Assembly: GCA_000310025.1 (NCBI GenBank)
Contig: FN649752.1
Coordinates: 3,266,566-3,330,565 of the forward strand
Direction: 5' to 3'
DNA: 64,000 bases
Source of the DNA: Ectocarpus siliculosus
Taxonomy: Eukaryota; Sar; Phaeophyceae; Ectocarpales; Ectocarpaceae
Positions 40,654 to 50,800 of the stretch are shown one piece after another; positions within the stretch are counted from its first letter, which is position 1, and the number at the start of each line of letters is the position of its first letter. The position numbers were made by a program, and so were the translations under genes. Under the pieces are notes generated by a model. That model searched no databases and was not told where the DNA came from. It was given only the letters and a program-made list of their open reading frames with translations.

Positions 40654-43376
40654 CACCACGAGCAGCGACATATCCACTTTATTTGTTGGTGCCCACGTCG
40701 CTTTTCCGCGGCGTTAGACGTTACCCCCCTGCCGCACGTCGGGGTTTGATTGTTCACGGGACCCGTTGGACAGGACTCCGGGCGCCGGGGCAATGTGTTG
40801 GTGGAAATAGCGAACCGGCAGTGCGTGGCTGCGGTGTCTAAAGGAGGCTGGGCGTGTATGATTTTGGTGCGGAGCTATTCCTTGGTCAGGGTAAGCGTGC
40901 GGTCGTTCTCTAGGCAAAGGCTCCACCTCGCTTTTTGTCAACACCCCTTCCTTCCATTTTTTGTCTACTCTTCGCGATTTTTTTTGTTTTTTTTGCGTTT
41001 TGGTGGTATCTCTGCGTAACTCATTCTGTTGACAAGGTCCCTCAATAGTGCAGCATAGACGCGAGAAAAGGGGACCCTCCTTTTTCGGGATCCGGTGCCA
41101 TTCGGGGTGGGGAGTACATAAGGCTTTAGTCGATGGTCGCCATATCCCGTGCCAGGGGGCTTCGACAGCAATATATCGGTCCCTGTACTCTTTTCGAGAC
41201 CCCACTACTGCATTCATGCCGTGATCCGTTGCGAAATCGAGGGCGCTTTCCTCGGAAGGTTGTATAGATGTTGTTGTTCGTGGTGCCTCGTGGGAAGGCT
41301 GTGTCTGCTTGTGTAGAATTAAGTGTAGCTGGATACGGTTTCTGTTGGTGAGGTGGGTGTTCGTTGTCGTATTCGCCTAGAGAGATGTTCGGGCGGATCA
41401 TTGTAGGGTGTTCGACTATTACTATCTACGCTGTCGTGTCGCTTGTTTGCTCTCGGCGGGATATACTTTTTCACGGCTAGATTTCTTAGCAAGACTGACG
41501 AAAAATAGAGCATGTTATGCATACCTTACCGTACCGTGTGCATGTAGCATACGTGAGACATTTCTTTCTTGGGTCGCCTTGTCTGAAGGGAGGTCGTTTA
41601 GTCGAAGAGATTCCCTGTGTCTTTGGTCGTTGCATCGTGCTTTGCACTTGTGCGGATGGGTTGCTGAGGTTAGGGCTTTCTTGAGGGCGTGTGGCGCGTA
41701 CGTCGAGAGGCAAAAGATACGGCAGACTCTCCCGGGTATCCTTGGACGACAGGACCAGCATTGGAAACCGCAACACCACGTACATACCCGCGGCACGTAA
41801 ACTGTCACACGCTTGTTTTTTCAGCCAACGCGCGGGAGAATTTCATGGAAAATCTGTCCTTTCGTGCTGCGACCAGCCTCGATTTTCTAGATAAATGGCC
41901 ACAGCAGAAGTTCACCGCCGAAAGAGCAACATATTTTTCCCCATGGCTCTCTATCCATAAGCTTGTATGGCAGCAGTTTCATGACCACCAGTGCCATCCC
42001 GAAGAACCGCAATAAATTTTCTCGTTCCACCCCTTTCTTTCAAGAACCCTTAACAAATCATTGGCAATTGCTATACGCTTGCGCTACAGTCGCGCCTTCT
42101 CAGCTCGGGAGGTTCGGTCAAGAAGTCACCCAAGCATTCCTATGCGCTTCATGCCTCATATTTAGCGAAAAGGGTTCCGCAGATGCACTGCTGGCAAGGG
42201 TACTCACGTACATTTTACTGAGTAGGAGATCGTTCGCGGCACTCGAATCACGACCAAGTGGTCAACAAGATCTGCTGGGGTGTGATCTGCTGCTGCTACC
42301 CGCAACCGTGTGAAATCTTGGCCTCAATGTTCATTGTCACTACGGCAGCTTGACGAGTTCTGTTTCCGTATCATCAGCCACCAGCCATGAGCGCACGGGA
42401 TCGGGCGGGAATCAGTAACCATCAACATTTGCGCAGCAGCGAGATCATCCATGACTCGTAGTTTGAAGCCAAACCATTCAAAGGTGATGCGCATAGTCGC
42501 TGCAGTAGAACGACTGGGTGGCTAAGTACCACAGCATTGTTGTTTTCAGAATAAAGATCTTTCCGATCTCCGCCCAGTACCCTCCAGCATCCGTACTGAT
42601 TCAACTGATGCAGACGCCTCCCGTGATCACAGACCGAACTTGGTATGTCCGTCAAAATCCATCCCACATCGGTAGGTTTTTGACTATTTGCTTTCCTTGG
42701 AGTTTAGAGCCCGCCCACTCTACGCAAGATTCACAATGGAGAAACATCGTGCGTAACTACGTTACTCGTGGTGACGTTTCACGCATACTTTGAGCGGGGT
42801 AGGTGCTCTCTCGTTGTGCGCACGTACCCGTTTTGTGTGACCATGGCTTCGGGGTTCACAAGAGAGGATCCTAGCTCGCGGATAGGTTACCCCGACGAAA
42901 ACAGGGCCCCCCTCCGCGGGGCCCGTATGCTTTATAGGAATCAGACTACCACCACCCCCCGAACATCTCCAAAAATCTATGAAAAAGTACGTAGGTATGT
43001 AACATTGTTTTTACGCACCTATAAAGTACAGCAGTATCCAAAAAGAGCACCTCGAACAATCAAAGGGAAATTCGATACAACGGGTCCTTTAAAACCAACG
43101 CAGCGTACATCGCCGAAGAGAACAAAATCGCCAGATTACACACAAGGCTAAAAGACCCCGTTCGACTGTGGCTATATCTCGAACGGGTAGTCTTTCTTTG
43201 ATTGAATATTTCCTGACCATGAATCGCAAAAATTGTTCACCTTCCTCGCGGCGACCAAACTGACTGGCCTTTCCAGTATTTACCGATAGACCTACTGCCA
43301 AAAATAACACTGCACGACCCTCGACCCCAAATTCCGATCTCGATAGACAAAAATTGCTAGAGCATCATACCCTAAA

Positions 43377-45458
43377 TCAACAGTACAAAGAAGAGTACAA
43401 ACCATGTGTAGACTCCAGTTTGTCTAGCCCTGCCAAAACATCCAGCCTTTCGGCGTCCAAAAAATCGACCGCCGCGCCCCCAGCATTCTCCTTGTGCAAA
43501 ATATACAGCGCCAGTAGACACTCGGCCTGGTTCATTTGAGCCAAGGGGTCGTTCTCTACGTTTTCGCTCATGCCATAGTCCGAGAACATGCCGTACTTTG
43601 CGATCGACGGAGTTCTGGGCGGGTGTGACCCCCAACCCAATCCAGCAAGCGGGGAAGGTAGATGCGCCAACAGGTTTGAGTGCCGAGTCAGTCGTCCGCG
43701 TCGCGATGATGCCAACAAGCGAGCCATAAAAGAAGGGACACACAGCGCGCGTTCGTGGGGGGTTGAGGGTGAGGAGCTCAGCGGAGGCAGGCAGCTGATT
43801 GCATCACTGTTTCCGGGAATTGTGAAGGGGGCTGGTCGGGCATAAAGGGAGGGGCGAGAACAAAGCTGCAAGGCAGCAAGCAGACTCATAATCATATCCT
43901 TGCCTACGGGGAACTATTGGATGGGGCTGAGAGCGTGCCTCCATGTCCTTATCGTGACCACGGGTTTGCATTCACTTGACCTGTGAGTATGATTCTCCGC
44001 AAAGGATACAGCCGAAGACCCTCTTACTCCGCATGAGCCCGGAACAGGTCAACTTCAGTTGATTGTTCCACATGGTAAGCGAAGCTTAAATCACATGCAA
44101 CTGCTACACCTATCGGAAGTTATTGTACTGCTGTAGTTGCACCTGTCGCGGCAAGTCCGTATTCGAGGTCGCTCCGTATGCGTCTATGTAGCGAAAAAAG
44201 CCCTCGGACACTCACCGTTCCACTGCAGTGGCGAGCATAAAACGAAGCTCGGTCAAATGGCTTGCCACGCCGCACACCCTGCTGGTGACGGCCCTTTCCT
44301 CCTCCTCAGTGAATTCCCAATCACTGCGCCGCTCCAGTGCAGCGGCGGCCGCCCCGGTGGCCTCTGTATCCTGGTTGGTCATGAGCAAAGAGTCGAGAAG
44401 TGTGATGCTCATGGGCAGAACCATAAAACCATTACGGTACAGTGGGTGCAGCCCGATATAGCTATTGATTGAGCAGGTGGTCTGTTGAGTGGCGGGGCTC
44501 CCACGCAGGTATCGCGTGTGTGCAGGTGTGGGGGGAGACAAGGGACGGAGGAGGTGGAGGTCCGCCACTTGATGGTTTGGATCGTCGTCCTTCGTGGCGC
44601 GACACCCAGCAGTAGCAGCTACAGTACTCAGGGCGATGTCTTCAATAGCGGCAGATTGCCGCTCAGTCGGGTTGCAGCGGTGGACGGCGATTATTGCACC
44701 GTCCTCAGCTCCGCTATTCAGGTTGCCGCTATCGGAACACCCTCCCGTGTGGTACACTGCTTAGACTTTTATGTATGCGATGCCTGGTGCCTGTTATAGT
44801 GAAGAGCTGCACGGAGTAATGCAGGCCGCACAGAGCCAGACCAACCATCGCGCGCGCATATAAAGCCCATCGATATGATGCGTTGAAATGGCCTTGCGCC
44901 TGCGTGCATGCATTGATCGCATGGGAAACACGTTGAACCACGATCGCGCGCCCCAGGATTGGTCGTTACAGACGATCAGATCGCCACCAACGCCGGGTAC
45001 AGGTTCAGCAGTAGCGGACTTTAGACAACCGTAGTTCTTATGGATCGCCAACAGCAGTCATAACTCCTCACCGGTTTGAACAGCACCGACACCAAGGCGT
45101 TGATGACCAACGGAGACATGGACGCCCTCGTTGGACGAAAAGGGTCCACCTCGGCGGCGGCAGCAGTAGCAGCACCAGGTGCGGCAGCACTGTCAACTGC
45201 AACTTCAACGCCTTCGCCTCCTGCACCCTCGCCGCAACATGAAACTAATATTGGCCGTCGTCGTGTGCCTGTCCGCGTTGTTGCCTGCTGTGTTGGCGAC
45301 CCTGGTCCAGCTATGGTGGTCGATGGGCGTGCTGAACTAGCGGCCTGTTGTCCTCGAGAAGGGAATCTCGTCGGCACGGGAATAAAGGCGGTGCAGGCCA
45401 CACATAAGCACGCGAGCAAGGGGACGGTACCCCGAAAAAATAGACCCAGGTGAAGCAT
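43377..45458 (-). CDS. Unknown protein with predicted plastid-targeting presequence
   Basis: Exons: 45072-45458, about 44219-44460 and 43377-43614. The last two join in phase across CG|A to give AVERTPSIAKYGMFSDYGMS. The first exon begins MLHLGLFFRGTVPLLACLC and has CTAFIPVP at the end of the hydrophobic stretch, resembling the signal-peptide/transit-peptide junction of secondary-plastid algae. A Thr/Arg-rich and then Ala-rich linker precedes MSPLVINALVSVLFKP at the donor. The 44.2-kb exon contains HPLYRNGFMVLPMSITLLDS and an acidic EFTEEEERAV helix. The end carries NQAECLLALYILHKENAGG. The join between exons 1 and 2 is out of phase in the simplest model, so an intermediate exon is probably missing. 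I do not recognise the family; a soluble or peripheral plastid protein is inferred. Confidence 0.6.
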
Positions 45459-47451
45459 GGTGGCGGAGAGAAGAAGGAACGTGGTATGTGGTGGCGTGAA
45501 GTGCTGCAGCTACACTGCACTGGGCACTGGGCCAATGCAATGGGGATGTTTGCACAACGCCGGCCCAGGCCAACCCACAAGGCAGGCCAGCCGGCATGAA
45601 TATTGATTGTGTAAGGCTCCGTGAGTAACTCCGCATTTCACATACCCACAGCATACCAACCGCGTCCCCTCCAGGCGAGGGTAGAGACAAGAGAGACAGC
45701 CAGCGCCACCGCCAGAGCTCGGGTGGGGAGAAGGCAGGCACGGACCTCGCCAGCATAAAATTACGTGTCACGGCGGGCTCGCTATGAACCAGCATTAAAC
45801 CCTGTCCTTCCGTGTCCAAGCGCTAGATTCGGAGGAGCACCTCGACCACCGAGATCAGCACACATCGAAAAGTGAGTCTCAAAAGCCCGCAATGTTCCAC
45901 TTGTGTCACTCATGCGGACGCTTGTCAACCTTTGACCCTAGTGTGCATGTCCAGCTTCGGGTGCAACAGTTCGTCAACGCGATAAAAAAATTGCAGGGCG
46001 CAGATCGTTTCTCGTCTTGCATCTGCAGCTGTGTCGTCACGGGCACCGAGCGCCATACTCCTCCATCGATGGCGAAGGTCGAAGCAGCACTGCTACGGCA
46101 CTTCCGTTACCGTTGCAAAGCAGTTGACACACAGGGTGCTCGCAACTGCAACATGGCAGGCTGTAGCCGATTTTGGAACGGCACATATGGCAGGATGCAC
46201 GACAGGGCCCGCTATACTCCTCGGCCATGTCGTCGGACCCCCCTTACTGCTGTATTATTTCAACTTGCATCGTCGCTGGTTCTGTCAATGAAAGTACGTA
46301 TTTACTTCCGTAGCACCGAACGCGGGCCGCCAAGTTGTTCATGTTCTGAAACGTGATAATAAATAAGGCAAGCAGTGCAGGAGGAAATCTGGGGCCTAAA
46401 AACAACATCTGTGTGACTTTGCTCCGCTGTGTGAGCCCGGCAGATAGTCCGAAATGCACACGAAAAGGTGTGTGAACTCATGTTTAGACTGGCCGCGGAA
46501 AAGATGGGACGAAGAACACACGCACAACAATTGGATTTGGAGGCTCGATCTGTTATGTATATGAAAGCAAGCCGACGAATATCGTCGGCGTTGGCTTAGT
46601 CCAGAGCTGTTTTTGTTATTTGCACTGTGCGTCAGGTTTTGAGATGGAAACGGGGAGGAACCCTCTAGAACATGTATGCAAAAGTTACGCTCTCATGTCT
46701 AATTTCCGTGTCGGTTAGCGACATTGGTGTCCGTCCTTCTAAATTAGGGCGAGAAAGGTTTTGCCATTAGGATTCTATTTAGCAGCGGCATCAGGATAAA
46801 CGCGAAAAACCCGAGCACTGGGCGAGGGCGGTGAAAATGACAGTGCCCACGAAAAGAGGTCAAAGCCTCCAACGCCTGAGCGTCGTACGTACTCGGAACA
46901 ATTATCAGTCAACGCGCTTCTGAAAGAAATTGAAACGACCCCGACAAATCAATCAGCTAAGGCGTCCAGGCGAGCATGTTCGTCCGGAAAGGCTGATAGG
47001 CCTGCCTTTGGAACACAGAGCCACCGAACCGCCACACTTGCACGTAAGCAACCTACCTCCTCAAGAAGACTTAATTAAACTTCACGCAGACGTACGGAAG
47101 ACGCGCATCCTCCTTCGAACGAAAAATGAAAAAATCGCTAGGCGACGTAGTTTTGACATCAGCATACTCTTGATCCGTCCATCGCTACATCACCACAGTT
47201 TCTACATATACTCCCGCTGAAAAAATGAACAACGGCACCAATAACGCCGCGTCTGAAGAACTAAAACTCTTGTGTGCGCACAAACTACCCATTGAGAGGT
47301 CGTGAAATCACCTCTCTGCGAGGTTCGCAGCGTGGGCTGAGATCCGCTTTTGAGACCCTATCGATGAAGGGGAGGGCTATGCGAACGAAACGATACAGAA
47401 ACAAGACGAGATAGGCGAGGAGATACCCAACCTTTCCGGAATTGGGTGTAG

Positions 47452-47590
47452 CTACCCGTCGAGCAACTCTTGGCGTACTCGACGATCTAGTCTGCTCTTG
47501 GCGTACTCGACGATCTTGTCCATGACGTACGAAGGGATGTTCCCGGCGTCCATGCTGGTCACGGTAAAGGAACAGTCGGTGGGTTAGAGA
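47452..47590 (-). pseudogene. START-domain-like fragment with internal tandem duplication
   Basis: On the minus strand the frame reads FTVTSMDAGNIPSYVMDKIV followed by EYAKS, which resembles the C-terminal helix region of START lipid-binding domains. A tandem duplication of about 28 bp (unit GATCGTCGAGTACGCCAAGA plus 8 nt) then shifts the frame into a stop at 47452. Upstream the fragment stops at simple repeats. It could be a relic, or an exon with an assembly error. Identification rests on a short segment. Confidence 0.35.
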
Positions 47591-47679
47591 GGTGTTGATG
47601 AGGTTGTCTGTGTAGTCCCCCGAAACGGGGTCGTTGTGGGGTGGTTGGTTTTGTTTATTATTTGGTTTGGGAGGGGCAT

Positions 47680-47770
47680 ACATTTCTATCTGGGTTTGGG
47701 GTGTTGCTTGTTTTTGTTTGGGGTAACATTTCTATTTGGGTTTGGGGTGTTGCTTGTTGTTTGGGGTATT
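47680..47770. repeat. Two-copy tandem repeat, about 46-bp unit
   Basis: Units starting ACATTTCTATCTGGGTTTGG (47680) and ACATTTCTATTTGGGTTTGG (47726) are nearly identical, each continuing GGTGTTGCTTG. T/G-rich, non-coding. Confidence 0.85.
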
Positions 47771-47887
47771 TATGAGTTTCTAGTTTTGGGGACACAATAT
47801 CTTAGTTCCGTACCCGTTCTGTAGCATGTACCCCCGTCATCCTGACACGACCCTCGCTTGTCAACGTATGATGCACAAACCAAACAG

Positions 47888-50800
47888 TGGCAAAGAAGTC
47901 CAAGAAGCGGCCGAACCGCAACAGCAAGAACAGCGGGCCGGCCAACAAGGCCAAGCAGGTCCAGTTACTCCAGAAACAACAACAGCAGCAACAGCAGCAG
48001 CAGCAGCAGCAGCAGCAAGAGTCACCACCAGCAGCGCCGGGAGCAAAGGCAGGGCGCGGCAAGTACACCAAGTCCAAGCCATCGCAAGCCCCTCCCGTCT
48101 TGCCTCTCAATCGTGGCGGCGTCGCGGTGAGTGGCCACGCCCCAACCGGGTCAGGCCCGCCTGGGCACCCATGGGACCGAAATCGGCAGCTTCCAACCCG
48201 AGGACTGCTCAACCTGGGCAACACGTGCTTCTTCAACTCGGCGCTGCAGAACATCTTCAAGGCGAGGCTGCTGCATGAGTCTCTGTTCGGGGATTAGCTC
48301 GGGGCGGAGGCAAGGCGAGTACGTGGGCCCGTTGACGAAGGCCTTCCGGAAGGATGCTGCTGGAGATGGCGGGAGAAGGCCCTGTAGGGGGCAGGCGAGG
48401 GTGAGTTCGGATGAAGGCTACGGGGGGGGGGGGGGGCGTACTCATTTGTTGCTTGCCGTAGTCATTTGACCATTGACCACGCGTCCCTTTCGAGACGGAG
48501 CACCGTTCCTACACCTACTCGAGACACCACCACACATTTGGGAGCTCTTTACGTTTCTGCCACAAACTCCATAAAAAATTCTTGCACATCTTATCCCCGT
48601 CCTCTAGGGCCTCTTGTGCCCACCATCTATCCCCAATTATCGCGATCGTTTTTTCGCTGTTGTCTAGTTTACCAAACTTGTCCATGTCACACCCTCTCTG
48701 TCTCATTTCCTCCTCGAGATCCTCTCTTTCCTTCCTGTACAACTCACACTCCCCAACTATGTGGGGTCTACTCTCCTCCGATTTGCCACATGGACATGTG
48801 TGTCTATCCTCCTCTTCCTCTCTCCTACGGCTGGTATACCTCTTCCTCCGTTCTGGCAAGTCCAGATCGCCTACTCGAAATTGCAATTTCAGCTTTTTCG
48901 CATAGTCCATGGGGCCGTCCAAGTACTTCTTCATCCCTATCCCTTCTTTCAACTTCCCGTATATCTCCAAGTGGTCTTCGCTTCGTACCTTCTTCCGAAG
49001 GGTTGCCTCCTCCCTACTCTCTAGCATCTCCTTGACTTTCGTCTTGAACCCCCCGAACCCTTCCGTGTCCAACGTCTCCTCCTCGTCTCCTATCTCCTTC
49101 CAAACCTTCTCTACCACCTTGTCCCATCTGATTCCCTTCTTCCCTGGAGTCGCTTTTCCCCAAGCTGCCTCGTCAACCATGGCTGGTAGTCTATCGTCCG
49201 ACATTCTACTTACCTTGTACTGCCAATTCAACTTCTGCATGTCTCTCTTTGTTTTAAGAGAGTACATTCCCAATTCTGCTCTCAATACAGTGTTGCTCGT
49301 TGTACTTGAACATCCTAGTATTTTCTTGGCCGCTGCCATCTGCACCGTTTCCAGCTGCTTGACGGCCTTTTCGTTACCTTCCCATATCTCTCCTGCATAC
49401 TCTAGCTTAGGTACAATCACATTCAAGAGAATACACCTCTTAATCCTAGTGTCTAGGTGTGGGTCCGTAAGGATCTCGTCCATCTTGCCTATCTGAGCTT
49501 TACTCTTCCCAATCAACTTCGCTATGTGTGCGTCCCATGAACACTCCTTCGAAATCTCTACTCCCAGGTACGTATACTTGTCTACTACCGGTAGTTCTTC
49601 CTCCCCCCATTTCCATTTGAATTCTACGGGATTTTTCTTATCTTCGTTACAGACCACTACTGCGCATTTTCCTACGTTCGCCGACAGTCTCCATTTTCGG
49701 GTGTATCCTACCGCCGCATCTATTTGTTCTTGCAACCCTTCTGGTGTTTCGGATACCCCCACGAAATCATCTGCAAACATCAGTCCGGACACACTCTTTC
49801 CCTCTACTTGGACTCCCTGTCTTACTGCTTCAACCGCCCTTATCAAATCGTTGATGTAAATCTTGAAAAGAGTGGGTGACATCGTACAGCCCTGTGCGAC
49901 TCCTTGGAGTATATCCACGTACTTCGAAATTTCCCCATCCAACATCACCGCACTTCTTGTGCATTCTGTCATCTTTTTCAACATCCTCCACATTTTCCCC
50001 CGGATGCCGATGTCCCACATCTTTTTCCACAATCCATTGCGCCATACGGTGTCGTAGGCTTTTTGTATATCGAGGAAGAAACAGTATGTCGTACGCCCGG
50101 CGCTTTCCTACCTTGAATGATTTTACACAACGTATATACATGGTCTACACAACTACGATCTGGTCTAAATCCAGCTTGTCCTTCGCTGATCTTTTGTTTC
50201 CCCTCCAACATGTCTCCCATTCTATTGTCTATCATCTTGCCAAACAGTTTCCCCACTGTGCTCAACAGGGTTATCCCTCTATAATTCCCCGGGTCAGCTT
50301 TATCCCCCTTTTTGAACAGGTTCACGACTACTCCTTCTCTCCATCTCTTCGGCGCGTACTCGTGTTTCCATATCCAGTTGAATATCCGGACCAACATGTT
50401 AAGGCTACGGGGGGGGGGTGTACTCTACGGGGGGGGGGTATGGATGGATGCGAGGTGATTGTTCATGGTATCTGCGGGCTGCTCTTCATGCGCTCGCTCT
50501 TCGGGATTCTTGAGTTGGTTGAGGTTTTGGAAGACATTTAGTTTTAAGGTTCTTTGTGGGGATCGTCGAGATCTACTAGCCTGGTGTCGGAACGTCTTTG
50601 CTTTTGGCGTGGTGGGGTGTTTCGCACGTTTTCATGTTTTTTGGCCACTCTACCCCTTGTCGACAAGACATTACACCTTCATGTCCAACTTTCCAATGCA
50701 CCATCATGTTCATGCCTTGTTGATAAATGGCTCCTATTTGGAGTTGCAGGGCCTACAGTCCGAAGACATTGCTATCGGCACTCCAGAGGGTCCACCCGTC

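Larger units (their letters stand above)
38539..43376. other. Region with no assigned gene
   Basis: It contains a dispersed repeat copy (38613-38667), a long stop-free stretch (39111-39300), an inverted repeat with coding-like arms (39791-40060) and one candidate terminal exon (40555-40653). From 40660 to 43376 open frames are short and mutually overlapping and show no splice-linked chain or family motif. I see no convincing gene there. Confidence 0.5.
45459..47887. other. Intergenic region with small repeats and a START-like fragment
   Basis: No complete gene was found. A minus-strand START-domain-like fragment lies at 47452-47590 and a two-copy tandem repeat at 47680-47770. The open frame at 46930-47220 has no recognised motif. 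The unresolved 5' end of the ubiquitin protease gene must begin here. Confidence 0.5.

Noticed and set aside
40750-40900. Open frame encoding a Gly/Arg-rich then hydrophobic stretch
   Set aside because: It has no ATG, no clear acceptor and no continuation past a GT near 40893; not distinguishable from chance.
46930-47220. 96-codon frame with ATG
   Set aside because: Basic, His-rich composition, no motif and no splice partners.
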